Notes: generated by a model from the sequence alone, not told the origin. A stretch of 64,000 nt of DNA from Desulfovibrio sp. JY (GCA_021730285.1 CP082962.1:3791501-3855500), one strand, 5' to 3'; numbered from the stretch's first letter, positions 15,201 to 25,490 are shown. A program made the numbers and translations.

Positions 15201-15586
15201 GCTTGTGGCTGTCCGGGGTTGACCGCAAGCCCTGCGAGGAGTGCCGGCGCACCTTCATGGTGACGCGCTGGGACACTCCGGAGGAGCGGGAAAAGAAAAA
15301 GCACGGGCCGCCCTGCGACACCTGCCGGCCGAAGGAGCATCCGTTCAATGCCGACTGTTTCAGGATTTACCGGCGCTGCACCAACCAGCTCATCGTGGCG
15401 GGCATGGGCAACGCCATCGACATCAACCTGCTGGCCGTGGAGATGGTGATGCGGCTCGAGCGGATACCGGAGCGGGACCAGCTCGAACTGATGGATCAGG
15501 TGCAGGAGTTGGCCCGGGTGGTGCTCGGCGAACGGGCCCGGGAAGCCGAGCGGAAACGCGAAAAGAACGGCAAGGGAAGGCGGTAA
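15131..15586 (+). CDS. Tail assembly chaperone extension (gpT-like), read by -1 frameshift
   Basis: This frame lies -1 to the gpG-like gene and is expected to be entered at 15188 after slipping, giving a fusion of about 265 aa. The extension contributes about 132 residues and contains Cys pairs CEEC and CDTC and a later single Cys, suggesting a Zn-binding knuckle, then a helical MRLERIPERDQLELMDQ segment and a basic tail. A GTG at 15131 exists but has no convincing ribosome site, so independent translation is less likely. The stop is four bases before the tape measure ATG. Confidence 0.75.
   Translation: MPGDPGQAVRGAAGGGKKKRYDLGLWLSGVDRKPCEECRRTFMVTRWDTPEEREKKKHGPPCDTCRPKEHPFNADCFRIYRRCTNQLIVAGMGNAIDINLLAVEMVMRLERIPERDQLELMDQVQELARVVLGERAREAERKREKNGKGRR
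15182..15188 (+). promoter_or_regulatory. Programmed -1 ribosomal frameshift site A-AAA-AAC
   Basis: The heptamer AAAAAAC is in the correct phase (A AAA AAC) for tandem slippage of the P- and A-site tRNAs, ten bases upstream of the zero-frame TAG. The overlapping -1 frame is open for another 132 codons. This is the canonical arrangement for tail chaperone genes. Confidence 0.85.
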
Positions 15587-15589
15587 CAC

Positions 15590-18500
15590 ATGAGGATTCG
15601 GGCCGGCACCCTGGCGGTGGACATCACCGCCGACGGCAGAAGCCTTGAGAGCACGCTCAAGCGGTCGGACAGCCTGACCGAAGCCTTTGCCACCAATATC
15701 GATCGTCGGATGAAGCGTGCCAGCGGCAGCCTCAAAAGCCTGGGGCAAGCCGCTGGCATGACCGACAAGGAGATCGCCAGCCTCGAGGACCGGATGCGCA
15801 AGGGCATGGCGGCCGATGCCGCATCCCGGTCCCTGGAGCAGCTGCGCCGCACCGCCGGCCTGACCACCCAGGAATATAAGCGCATGGCTGTCCAGTTGGG
15901 TGTGACCACTAAGGCCAGCGACAAGGCTGGCCTTAGTCTCTCCACATTGGCAAAACGGGCCGGCGCGGCTGCCGCCGCCTATCTGTCCATCCGGGAATCC
16001 CTCCGTGTCACAGGCGACGCCTTTTCCCAGTTCGCCAATTATCAGGCCGATCTGACGGACATGGGCAAAGTCACTACGGAGAGCCTTGACGCCATCGACG
16101 CCAAAATGAAGGCCATGCCCAGGGCGCTGGGCGACTCGGACGCCCTGGTCAAGGGCTACTACCAGACCATTTCCGCTGGTGTGACCGATTCCGCCGAGGC
16201 CATGGACATGCTGACCACGGCCGCCGAAGCGTCCAAGGCGGCCCATGTGGCCCAGGACCAGACCATCAAGGCCTTGACCAAGACCATGGCCGGCTTCGAC
16301 GGTGAAATCAAATCCGCCACAGAGGCTTCGGACCTTCTCTTTTCCATTGAAAAGTTGGGGCAAACCTCCTTCGCCGAACTGGTTCCGGTTATCGGCGACG
16401 TGGCCGAGAGCACCCACCTGGTCGGCGTCACGTCCCAGGAGATGGCGGCCGGGCTATCGCTCATCACCCAGACCTCTGGATCCACGGCCGAGGCGGCCAC
16501 CAAGTGGCGCGCCATCATGATCGGGCTCTACAAGCCGACCGAGAACATGGGTAAGGTTCTCAAGGCGCTCGGATACGAGTCTGGCGTGGCCATGGTCAAG
16601 GAAAAGGGGTTTGCCGGGGCGTTGCAAACGCTCCAAGCCACGGCCGACAAGTCTCACTTCTCCCTCGGCAAGCTGTTTGAATCCTCCGAGGCGCTCACCG
16701 GCATCGCCGGCTTGGGTGCCCAGGATTGGGAACGCTATGCCCAATCGCTTGGGCAAGTCCAAAGCGCTGCGGGCGGGACCAACAAGGCCTTCCAGGATTA
16801 TTTGCAAACGGCCAAGTCCGTCAAAGATACCTACGATTCCACCCTGCGGCAGATGTCCATCGAGTTCGGCCAAGAACTGGCCCCCATGATGACGGCCAGC
16901 ATGGAGACGTTTTCCCGCACCATCCAGGAAAACAAGGATCCGATCATCACCACCCTGGGCGGCATCGAAACGTCCGTGGGGGCAATCACCTCCGCCGTCA
17001 TGGCCGCGACCCGTGAATACCAGACCTTCGCCAATACCATTGCCGCCGGCATCGCCGTGATCAAAGGTGAAATGTCCTTCGGCGATTGGGCGCTCTCCGG
17101 CCCGGAAGAACTGGCCAAGAAGCTCAAGGAGGCCGGTGATGCGGCCAAGGCCGCCGCGAAACAGCAATCCCTGGAGGCCAAGACCCAACAGATCATGGCC
17201 GGCGACAACACCGGCACCATCCCCGAACTGTCCAAGATGTTCCCTGGCGACTTCGAAGCCAAGGCCCAGAAGGCAAAGAAGGCCGTGGACGGCATCAAGG
17301 TGTCCCTGGACGGGGCCAAGAAGTCCTCGGACAGCGCGGCCAACGCCGCCGCCCGCTACGGCGAACGCTCCGACGCCTATTTCGATCAGGTGCAGGCCAC
17401 CATCGCCTCCCTGACGGACAGCCTGTCCGGCGGCATGGAGAGCGAGACGCTCAAGGTCGACAAGACCTTCGAGCGCGTGTTCGCGGATATCCGCAAGTCG
17501 CTCATCGGCGCCAAGGGCGATACCGAGGGATTTTCCAAGGCCTGGGTCGCGGCTGAACAGGCCTGGCCCATCCTGCGCATGGCCGCACAGCTCAAGGACT
17601 TCGAGAAGGAGCTGGACAAGTCCGCCAAGTATGCCCGGGACATGGGCACCTATCTGTCCGATCCGGACCAGCTCATGGCCGCCGACTGGCTGGAAGGCTA
17701 CAAGCAGTACCTGGAGGATCTGCGCGAGGCCCGGGCCGAAACCGACCAGGAGGACGCCGCGGCCGTGGCCAAGGCGCAAGCGCGCTGGGATGCCTACCAG
17801 GAGCACGTGCTCCAGTCCCAGCGGGAGCGCCTGGGTGAAGGCGGCAAGCTGTCCGGCGCCTACTGGCAGGACGAAGCCGCCGCCCTGCAAAAGCATCTGG
17901 ACGCGGTCAAGGAGGTGGCCAGCGACGAGACGGCGGCCAAGATCTACGAGGCCGAGCGGTGGGACGAATTCCTTAAAGAAAGACTTGAAGAAGAGGTCAA
18001 GTACGCCGGCAGCTTCGGCGAGACCATGGCCGCGAAATGGTCCCTGGCCTTCGGCGGGTATGAGAGCGAGACCACCCGCGCGAAAAAGCGCTGGGACACC
18101 ATGGCCGACGGCATCATCCAGGGCACCAACGACGTGGTGGACGGCATCTCGGGCGGCATGGGCGACATCGTCCGATCGGCCGGAGAAGGCGCGGACGCCA
18201 TCGCCAACATCGGCGAGAACCTGAAATCGCGGCTCCTGGATATCGTGGCCAGCCTCATCGAGCAGGCCACGAAGATGCTGCTCAATGATTTCATCGGCAT
18301 GCTTTCGTCCGGGGTGTCCGACGGCAGCGGCTCCTTCCTCTCGTCCCTGCTCGGCAAATCGTCCTCGTCCTCCGGCGGCAGCGACGTCCTCGGCCAGGGG
18401 ACTTCCGCGCTCAAGACGCTGGGGGACTATCTCGGCCAGTCCGCCGGCGAGGCGGTGGGCGACACCCTGACCACGGCGGCGTCCTCCGGCTCGACGTTGT

Positions 18501-21500
18501 TCCTGGGCGGCAGCAATGCCATGGCGGACATTTTTTCCGATGGCATCGACATGTCCGCCCTGGGCGCGGCGGCCACCACCTACAACACCGTGGGCGCGGA
18601 GGCCATGGCCTCGACCTACAGCGTGGCCGAAACCGCCGGCATGGCCGCCACGTCGATCTCCTCCATCCTGACCACGGCCCTCCCTATTGTCGGGGCCATC
18701 GGCGGCGCGATCGGTCTGTTTTCCGGCTTGTTCGGCGAGAAAAAGGAAGAGGTCCGCAAAACCGCTTCCGGCTACAACGTCGGCTATTCCGGCGGCTCGA
18801 CCACGGTCAGCGGCGTGGACTTTTATTCCGACGGCAGCGTGGTGGGCACGGGCGTGGCCGACCCGGACGTCACGCGCGAGATCTCGGAATCGTTCAGGGA
18901 CGCGGCCGAGGCCATCGACGACGCGGCCGAAAACCTGGGTTTCGCCGTCGACAACCTGATCGAGAATTTCACCATGCCCTCGATGAACATCACCGAGGAC
19001 CAGCTCGGGACGTACATCGAGAACGGCACGAATCTCCTCGCATTCCAGGCCTTGGAGCAGGCGGGGCTGCGCGGCGCGTTCGATGCCCTGGCCGACGATG
19101 GCCAGACCTATATCGACCAGATCCAGGAATTCTCCGCCGCATTTTCGACTGTGGCCGGCAGTCTGTCCGCCTACGGGTACGAGATGACCGACGTGGCCCA
19201 GATCACCGGGGATCAGGTCGACGCCTTGCGCCAGCAGACCATCGAAACGGCGGCCGGCACATCCCAGGCCATCCTGACCATGGCCTCGTCCATGGGCGCG
19301 ACCTCGGACCAGTTGGCGATCCTGGCCGAGAACGCTTCCGACGGCTCGCAGGCCCTGGCCGTGACCGACGAACAGCTGCAGAACCTGCTGGCCGCGAAAT
19401 ACTCCGAGGACCTGCTCAATGCCGTGGGCGGCGAGGACGCCTTCGCGTCCATCATGACCAACCTGACCAGCAACATCTTCAGCACGGTCGACGCCTACGT
19501 CGAAAACCTCGGGTATTACACCGATAAGGCCACCGATTCTATCGGCAAGCTGGGCGACGCTTCGGTCACCATCGACAATTTCTGGACGAAGTTCGACGCG
19601 GCCATCAAGAACGGCTTGAGCGTGGACGAGTTTGAGGCCTGGGGTAAAGCCAGCCAGTGGGTGGCCAACCTCAACAGCGTCAACGACGCCATTGCCGCCT
19701 GGAATGATAGCATGACGCAGTTCGCCCAGTCCCTGGACGTGCGCATGCTCAAGGCCAAGGGGCTGGACTACGAGGCCGAAATCACCCAGCTGGCCACGGA
19801 CGCGGAATGGGAGCTGGCCGATGCCCGGGCCGCCGGTTACGACGCGGCGCTCATCGCCCGGCTCAAGGAAGTCCAGGACGCCGAGATGGCCGCCAAGATC
19901 GCGGCGCACTTGCGCGACTACGCCGACAAGCTACGCGACGCCAACAAGCGCTACGCCACGGCCGTGGGCGATTCCGGCGCCCTGGTGCAAATCGCCATCG
20001 AGGAAAACGCCCTGGAGCTGCAGGACCTGGCCAAGGAATTCAACTGGTCCGTGGGCAGCGCCGAGGAGGGGCTGTTTCAGGCGCTCCAGAAAGCCCAGTG
20101 GGCCGAGATCATCAACATGATCGAGGAGACGGCAGATACCCTGGCCAAGGCCACCGAGGCCATGGAATGGGACCTCCGGCAGCGTCAGGCCGTCATCGCC
20201 GGCTACGACGAGGAGGCCGAGGCGCTCGGCATGGTCAAGGGGTTTCTGGACGAGTTGGACCAAGCCTACGCGGACGGCCTGGACGCGGATCTGATCGCCG
20301 AGCTGATGCAAACCCAGATGGACGAGCTGGCCAAATATTGGTCCGACACCATCGACGAGATGCAGGATGATCTCCAGGATCTCTACACCAGCCAGTCCGA
20401 GCTGCTTGATTCTCTGACGGGCAACACGCAATCGGCCATCCAGGAACTGTATGCCCTTTTTGCGCGATATCAGGCCGGGGAAACCGACCTGGCCGACGAC
20501 ATCATCGATTCCCTAAGTTCCATCGCCGACGCCATCGATTCGATGGTCGACGACATTTATGACACGATCTACGAGATCCGCACCGGCAGCGAATACACCA
20601 CGGACGACGCCGAAACCGTGGCCGCCAACGCCAAGGCCTATTTCGACGAGCAGGCCGCCCTGGCCGCCTCGGGCGACACCACGGCCATGGCCAACATCAC
20701 CAGCTATGGCACGGATTACCTGGACGCCCTGCGCAGCTCAACGGCTGACGAGTCCGTGTACAATTCCGGCGTGGATTATGTGACCTCCACCCTTTCCTCC
20801 CTGGCCTCGGGCGCGGCGTCCACGTCCGGATCGCTGACCGACATCGCCACCACCGTCACGGACGATCAGATCGCCGAGGCCGAGGCGGCGCTCAAGCGGG
20901 CCGAGGTGGCCCAGCTCGAAACCACGTATCAGACGCTTTGGGCCCAGGCCGTGGCTGCGTTCCAGGGCTCGAAATATGGCGAGCTGGTGGCGCAGATGGC
21001 CACCACGGGCGTGGGCTGGTCCGGCGGTGTCGCCAACCTGCTCTCGTCGGATTATTGGGACGGCGGATCGAACAGCATGCGCGCCGCCGATGCGATCCTG
21101 GTCGGCGAGGGCGGCATGACGGCGGCTGATTATGTCGGCTGGTTCTTGAGCAATTACGGCGTGGGAACCGGGTATGTTGATTGGGACGCCGCGCTCTCCC
21201 AATGGGTCAGCTCCTCGCAGTCCACATGGCCGTCCACGGCGGCACTGCCCTCCGGAGTCATGTCGCTCTATGCCCAGGCCACGACCGCTTATGACGACTG
21301 GCAGTCCCTGAAATCCGAATACGGCTTTGCAACTGGTGGCATGATCGAGGGCGGCATACCGGGACAGGATTCGGTGTTCGTGCTCGGCAAGCCCGGCGAG
21401 GCGGTGCTGACGGAATACGAGACAGACTTGCTGCTCTATCTGGCCAGACAACTTGGCGGCATCTCGGCCGGCGCCAGCGACCGGGACGATCTGGCCAGCG

Positions 21501-21649
21501 AGGTCGTGGCGCTGCGGCAGGAAGTGGTTTCCTTGCATCACGATCTCGCCGCGACCCAGGCGAAGCTCGCGGACAAAACGACGGAAATCGCCTCCATGCT
21601 GATCCGATGCGGCGGCAAGGACGGCACCCTCATGGTGAGCGCGCAATGA
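15590..21649 (+). CDS. Tail tape measure protein
   Basis: 2019 aa, by far the largest phage gene, directly after the tail chaperones. The N-terminus (VDITADGRSLESTLKRSD) and long Ala/Asp/Lys-rich helical stretches are typical of tape measure proteins. A hydrophobic segment (ALPIVGAIGGAIGLFSGLFG) near residues 1030-1055 may serve in DNA ejection through the inner membrane. The C-terminal end has FATGGMIEGGIPGQDSVFVLGKPGEAVLTEYE, typical of siphophage tape measures. With about 0.15 nm per residue the tail would be roughly 300 nm long, which is a rule-of-thumb inference. The stop overlaps the next start. Confidence 0.93.
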   Translation: MRIRAGTLAVDITADGRSLESTLKRSDSLTEAFATNIDRRMKRASGSLKSLGQAAGMTDKEIASLEDRMRKGMAADAASRSLEQLRRTAGLTTQEYKRMAVQLGVTTKASDKAGLSLSTLAKRAGAAAAAYLSIRESLRVTGDAFSQFANYQADLTDMGKVTTESLDAIDAKMKAMPRALGDSDALVKGYYQTISAGVTDSAEAMDMLTTAAEASKAAHVAQDQTIKALTKTMAGFDGEIKSATEASDLLFSIEKLGQTSFAELVPVIGDVAESTHLVGVTSQEMAAGLSLITQTSGSTAEAATKWRAIMIGLYKPTENMGKVLKALGYESGVAMVKEKGFAGALQTLQATADKSHFSLGKLFESSEALTGIAGLGAQDWERYAQSLGQVQSAAGGTNKAFQDYLQTAKSVKDTYDSTLRQMSIEFGQELAPMMTASMETFSRTIQENKDPIITTLGGIETSVGAITSAVMAATREYQTFANTIAAGIAVIKGEMSFGDWALSGPEELAKKLKEAGDAAKAAAKQQSLEAKTQQIMAGDNTGTIPELSKMFPGDFEAKAQKAKKAVDGIKVSLDGAKKSSDSAANAAARYGERSDAYFDQVQATIASLTDSLSGGMESETLKVDKTFERVFADIRKSLIGAKGDTEGFSKAWVAAEQAWPILRMAAQLKDFEKELDKSAKYARDMGTYLSDPDQLMAADWLEGYKQYLEDLREARAETDQEDAAAVAKAQARWDAYQEHVLQSQRERLGEGGKLSGAYWQDEAAALQKHLDAVKEVASDETAAKIYEAERWDEFLKERLEEEVKYAGSFGETMAAKWSLAFGGYESETTRAKKRWDTMADGIIQGTNDVVDGISGGMGDIVRSAGEGADAIANIGENLKSRLLDIVASLIEQATKMLLNDFIGMLSSGVSDGSGSFLSSLLGKSSSSSGGSDVLGQGTSALKTLGDYLGQSAGEAVGDTLTTAASSGSTLFLGGSNAMADIFSDGIDMSALGAAATTYNTVGAEAMASTYSVAETAGMAATSISSILTTALPIVGAIGGAIGLFSGLFGEKKEEVRKTASGYNVGYSGGSTTVSGVDFYSDGSVVGTGVADPDVTREISESFRDAAEAIDDAAENLGFAVDNLIENFTMPSMNITEDQLGTYIENGTNLLAFQALEQAGLRGAFDALADDGQTYIDQIQEFSAAFSTVAGSLSAYGYEMTDVAQITGDQVDALRQQTIETAAGTSQAILTMASSMGATSDQLAILAENASDGSQALAVTDEQLQNLLAAKYSEDLLNAVGGEDAFASIMTNLTSNIFSTVDAYVENLGYYTDKATDSIGKLGDASVTIDNFWTKFDAAIKNGLSVDEFEAWGKASQWVANLNSVNDAIAAWNDSMTQFAQSLDVRMLKAKGLDYEAEITQLATDAEWELADARAAGYDAALIARLKEVQDAEMAAKIAAHLRDYADKLRDANKRYATAVGDSGALVQIAIEENALELQDLAKEFNWSVGSAEEGLFQALQKAQWAEIINMIEETADTLAKATEAMEWDLRQRQAVIAGYDEEAEALGMVKGFLDELDQAYADGLDADLIAELMQTQMDELAKYWSDTIDEMQDDLQDLYTSQSELLDSLTGNTQSAIQELYALFARYQAGETDLADDIIDSLSSIADAIDSMVDDIYDTIYEIRTGSEYTTDDAETVAANAKAYFDEQAALAASGDTTAMANITSYGTDYLDALRSSTADESVYNSGVDYVTSTLSSLASGAASTSGSLTDIATTVTDDQIAEAEAALKRAEVAQLETTYQTLWAQAVAAFQGSKYGELVAQMATTGVGWSGGVANLLSSDYWDGGSNSMRAADAILVGEGGMTAADYVGWFLSNYGVGTGYVDWDAALSQWVSSSQSTWPSTAALPSGVMSLYAQATTAYDDWQSLKSEYGFATGGMIEGGIPGQDSVFVLGKPGEAVLTEYETDLLLYLARQLGGISAGASDRDDLASEVVALRQEVVSLHHDLAATQAKLADKTTEIASMLIRCGGKDGTLMVSAQ

Positions 21650-22539
21650 AAATTGTGATCCCCAGGGACATCACCCTGATCTCCACCAACGTGGCCGAGA
21701 ACGACGCCCAGGAATGGGACGCCGACACCACCTATGCCGCCGGCACGACGGTCATGGTGACGGCTGATCATCGGGTTTATCTGTCGTTGCGCGAGACGAC
21801 GGGCGAAAACCCGGCGGATCACCAGGTTGGATCGGATCCGGCCTGGAGCGATAAGGGCGCGACCAACGCCTACAAGATGCTCGACGAGTACATCAACACG
21901 ACGACCTCGGCCGAGGAACTGCTCGACGTGACCATTTCCGTGGCCCGGTGCGACGCCGTGGGCCTGTTCGGCTGCCGTGGTAAGACGTTGACCATCGACG
22001 TCATCTCCGGCGGTACGATCATCTACACCAGGACCTGGACCCTGCTCAAAAAGGTCTACACCTACACCGAATACTTTTTTTCCGACCCGGTTTTCGTGCG
22101 GGACGTGTTTACGGCTATCCCGATCCGCGGCGCATCCACCATGCGGATCCGCATCGACGCGGGCGCCGGCGGCACGGCCAAATGCGGCATCGTGGTGACA
22201 GGCATGTCGGCCTATCTGGGCGAAACACAGTGGGACGTCACCCCGAGCCGCGTCTCCTACTCGAAAATAATCACCGACGATTACGGCAATACGTCCCTGA
22301 GCAAGGGCCGGCTGGCTAAGTACCTGAAATTCAAGGCGCGCATCAATACCAAGGAGATCGATTACATCCAGAAGCGCCTGGACGATATCGACGGCATCGC
22401 CTGCATCTTCGTGGCCTACAGCGAGACCGGGTACCAGCCGGAGGCATTGCTGGTTTACGGCTACGCAAAAGAGGTGGAGCCGAACCTGCCCAACAGTGAA
22501 CTGTCCACCGTGCAATTCGAGGTCGAGGGCCTCGTTTAG
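21646..22539 (+). CDS. Tail tip protein with carbohydrate-binding-like N-terminus
   Basis: 297 aa from ATG 21646, overlapping the tape measure stop. Residues about 25-65 (EWDADTTYAAGTTVMV, then YLSLRETTGENP) look like a small aromatic-rich CBM5/12-like sugar-binding module. The remaining part is beta-rich with no recognised family. Being the first gene after the tape measure, it would occupy the distal-tail or tip position. Function is inferred from location. Confidence 0.6.
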   Translation: MKIVIPRDITLISTNVAENDAQEWDADTTYAAGTTVMVTADHRVYLSLRETTGENPADHQVGSDPAWSDKGATNAYKMLDEYINTTTSAEELLDVTISVARCDAVGLFGCRGKTLTIDVISGGTIIYTRTWTLLKKVYTYTEYFFSDPVFVRDVFTAIPIRGASTMRIRIDAGAGGTAKCGIVVTGMSAYLGETQWDVTPSRVSYSKIITDDYGNTSLSKGRLAKYLKFKARINTKEIDYIQKRLDDIDGIACIFVAYSETGYQPEALLVYGYAKEVEPNLPNSELSTVQFEVEGLV

Positions 22540-22547
22540 GGGGAGCC

Positions 22548-24848
22548 ATGTCCATACCGTCCCTGACGCCGCTGTCCACTCCGCCTGGGCGGACGGCCGA
22601 CGATTTCGATGATGCCATGCCGCAGACATTGACCGAAGTCGACAACATGGTCGACCAGCTCAACGAGATCGTCGACGCGATCAATCCCATCCTTCCGGCG
22701 CTCGATGAAGTCCCGACGCAATCCGCGACGGCCTCCCAAGCGGCAGACACCGCTACCGACGCTGCGGCTGTGTCCATTGCCAAGGCGGCCGAAGCGGCGG
22801 CTTCATCCGCCTTGGCCGGCACGGCAAAGACCGACGCGGAAGCGGCGAGGGATGAGGCCTCCTCCTTGCGCGATGAGGTCGCGGCACTGGCCTCGAATGC
22901 AAGTGCAGGTGGTATTTCGGCTGCCATAGGCACGGCGGCCGGAGACCTCGTCTACTACCCCGAGGCAGGAGTCCCGCAACGTTTGGGCGTGGGGTCCGAG
23001 GGGCAGGTTTTACGGGTGGTCGGGGGCCTGCCGTTTTGGGAGGATGCTCCGGTCTCAGTCAGTTTAGAGCCGACGCACATCACCAACGCCGGATTTGGCG
23101 TGTGGAGCAACGGCACTCTGGAGAGCGCCTATTCGAGCGTTGATTTGCTCGGCGGAACGGGAAATTTTGAAACTGATGAAGATGTTGCTTCGTGGATCAC
23201 TGGAAACAGTGCGGCGATAACGCGCGACACGGAAAATGCTAAATTTGGGAGCTCCTGCCTGAAAATAACGAACAATGGAGCTACAAACGGATATAAATCA
23301 ATATCAATCAATACGGTTTCAGGTCATGTTTATCAAGTTGTTGCCTATGCTAAAAGAGGTACATGCAACATTGCGTATGTTTGGGTCGGAACATCTGTTG
23401 CCAACTACGATATATTTCAGATGTCAACGGCATCGACCGGATACGAAAGGCTTGAATGTACCTTTGAGGCTACGTCGTCAACCACATACATAACATGTGA
23501 AAACTATAGTACATCCGCAGGAACAGCTTATTATGATTCAATATCTGTATACGACATGGGGCCAAACCTCGTAACCAACGGAACATTCAACAGCGATACG
23601 ACGGGATGGACGGCTGGAAACGGTGCCGTTCTTGCGAGCGTTTCTGGCGGAGTTAGTGGAAATTGTTTAAGGATTACAAATAGTGGGGCAACAAACGGTT
23701 ATGCTACCCAGGTGTTTAGTGGGTTAACCGTTGGGAAGTTATACAAATTCTCTGGTTCAGCAAAGAAAGGGACAGCAAACGCGATATTCTATTTAAGTTC
23801 TCTCGGTGCAGGAATTGGATATGATGAAATATCTGGATCAAGCCTGTATGATGCGTCTGGTTCGTTTTCTCGATTTACATGCCTGTTTGAGGCTAAATCA
23901 GAGAATTTGTATGTTGCATGTATAAACGCTGCTGCGTCTGGTGGAGTTGGGTATTACGACTCCATCACCCTCACCGAAGTCACTGTTGGATGCGTCGACT
24001 ACAATACCAAAGCTCTCGATCTCTGGAACAAAGACCCCACCACCAAATGCTGGCGCGAGACCAACAACGTCAAGAGTGGCGCTCTCTACGCCCTGCGCGT
24101 CTACGGAGGCAAGGTGTACTGGAGTGATGGCCAGCGTGTTGCGACGCCCGAGTTTTGCCGCCGCTACGCTGGGGCCGGCCCTGTGGTCATCGGCGTATGG
24201 GTCCATTCCTCGGTCGCCAATAAGGCCAGGATAGGGATCATCGACAGCGCGGGCGAGAGCTGGTCGGAGTACCACCCGGGTGATGGACTGTACCACTATC
24301 TCCAGGTCACACGCACACCAGCCGCTGGCATAACGTCGTTCCAGGCGGTTGCGGACAGCGGAACGGATGCAGAGGCGGTCTTTAGCCAGCCCCAATTGCA
24401 GCGGGGGAACCTACTGGATGAGGGGAGCTTTGTGGGTAGGACAAGAGAAATAATTCGATTCCCGTCCATACAATCCACTAAATACACATGGGCAGGAAAA
24501 ACTGCTCAAGCATTTACGGCACATTCTATCGCTGTTGATTCTAATTGCAGACTCCCTCGAGGAATAAAGTCAGTTATCATCACTTTCGTTGCTGACGATA
24601 ATGGCTCTGCCACTGCAACCCTATCTAATCGCGTTGCCATTGTAAACTCAACTGGCCCTAGCGGGGAAGCGGTTAACGGAATAAATAATGCAGACTATGG
24701 TGTTATAGTAAATGCTGGGTCTTCCGCATACAATTTTGCTAACGGGGCAATACCTGTCAATGCTGATGGACAAATATTCGTTGGATTTAGCTCGTCTGGC
24801 ACTAACACTATGTATTTTTCGCTGAAATATGGAGGGGTAGAAATCTAA
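22548..24848 (+). CDS. Tail fibre/receptor-binding protein with repeated beta-sandwich domains
   Basis: 766 aa. Residues 1-135 are helical and Ala-rich (coiled-coil stalk). From about residue 170 two similar domains follow, each with NGATNGY and a YYDSI ending (residues about 195-340 and 340-480); they look like CBM4/9-type carbohydrate-binding sandwiches. A third related domain and a C-terminal globular domain (from about 640) follow. The DNA of the repeats and of the C-terminal part is clearly AT-richer than the stalk-coding part, indicating exchange of receptor-binding modules. The likely role is host recognition. Confidence 0.75.
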   Translation: MSIPSLTPLSTPPGRTADDFDDAMPQTLTEVDNMVDQLNEIVDAINPILPALDEVPTQSATASQAADTATDAAAVSIAKAAEAAASSALAGTAKTDAEAARDEASSLRDEVAALASNASAGGISAAIGTAAGDLVYYPEAGVPQRLGVGSEGQVLRVVGGLPFWEDAPVSVSLEPTHITNAGFGVWSNGTLESAYSSVDLLGGTGNFETDEDVASWITGNSAAITRDTENAKFGSSCLKITNNGATNGYKSISINTVSGHVYQVVAYAKRGTCNIAYVWVGTSVANYDIFQMSTASTGYERLECTFEATSSTTYITCENYSTSAGTAYYDSISVYDMGPNLVTNGTFNSDTTGWTAGNGAVLASVSGGVSGNCLRITNSGATNGYATQVFSGLTVGKLYKFSGSAKKGTANAIFYLSSLGAGIGYDEISGSSLYDASGSFSRFTCLFEAKSENLYVACINAAASGGVGYYDSITLTEVTVGCVDYNTKALDLWNKDPTTKCWRETNNVKSGALYALRVYGGKVYWSDGQRVATPEFCRRYAGAGPVVIGVWVHSSVANKARIGIIDSAGESWSEYHPGDGLYHYLQVTRTPAAGITSFQAVADSGTDAEAVFSQPQLQRGNLLDEGSFVGRTREIIRFPSIQSTKYTWAGKTAQAFTAHSIAVDSNCRLPRGIKSVIITFVADDNGSATATLSNRVAIVNSTGPSGEAVNGINNADYGVIVNAGSSAYNFANGAIPVNADGQIFVGFSSSGTNTMYFSLKYGGVEI

Positions 24849-25441
24849 TGGTAACACTTCGAGACATCAGCGCTGGCGTTGCCTCTATCAATATTAACCT
24901 CGACGGCACCACCTACGTCTGGACGGTCGGTGCGTTGGATGGCGTCGCCGACGTCCAGGCCTACCTGGAAGCCCATGCCGACGACTACCGATCCGACATC
25001 CGCGCGGCCCTGGCCATGGGGCGACAGCTGGAGATCGTGACGCCGCCGACGCTGACCGAGGCCATTTCCGCCAAACTCGCCGCCGTCCAAGCCGAAAAAT
25101 GTCGCGTGCGCGATGGCTGCTTCCTGGTGGACGGCGTGCTGTTCGACAGCGACCAGGCGGCGCGGACGTCGTATCTCGAACTGGAAAACGAGTTGTCGGC
25201 CGACGCGGCTTACACCACGCCCTGGAAGGCTTCCGCTGGCTTTTGGGTGACCATGGACGCCACGCTCTACGCCAGCGTCAAGGCGTCCGGGCGCACTCAT
25301 GTCGCGGCCTGCTTCGCCTGGCAGGCGGCCAGGGACGCCGAACTCGCGGCCATCCAGGCAGCCGTGGTTGCCGGAACAATGACCGACGCTGACGCCATCA
25401 CGGCCGTCGACGCCATCTCGGCTAGCTACGAAGCGGTGTAG
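24848..25441 (+). CDS. DUF4376-like tail protein
   Basis: 197 aa. The second half has the DUF4376 pattern: helix AISAKLAAVQAEKCRVRDG, then FLVDGVLFDSDQAARTSYLELE, then TPWKASAGFWVTMDA and a final helix. DUF4376 is common in proteins encoded next to phage tail fibre genes and is thought to act in fibre assembly. The ATG overlaps the fibre gene end, and the gene is the last of the late operon; it converges with umuC. GC content returns to the high level of the phage backbone. Confidence 0.75.
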   Translation: MVTLRDISAGVASININLDGTTYVWTVGALDGVADVQAYLEAHADDYRSDIRAALAMGRQLEIVTPPTLTEAISAKLAAVQAEKCRVRDGCFLVDGVLFDSDQAARTSYLELENELSADAAYTTPWKASAGFWVTMDATLYASVKASGRTHVAACFAWQAARDAELAAIQAAVVAGTMTDADAITAVDAISASYEAV

Positions 25442-25490
25442 CCCGAGAACGCCAAGCGCGTGCAAGCCCTGGTGGCGGGGTTTTGAAGAC

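Noticed and set aside
16454-19909. A 1151-codon minus-strand open frame
   Set aside because: It is the antisense shadow of the tape measure gene in GC-rich DNA; composition is Gly/His/Arg-rich and no ribosome site or motif is present.
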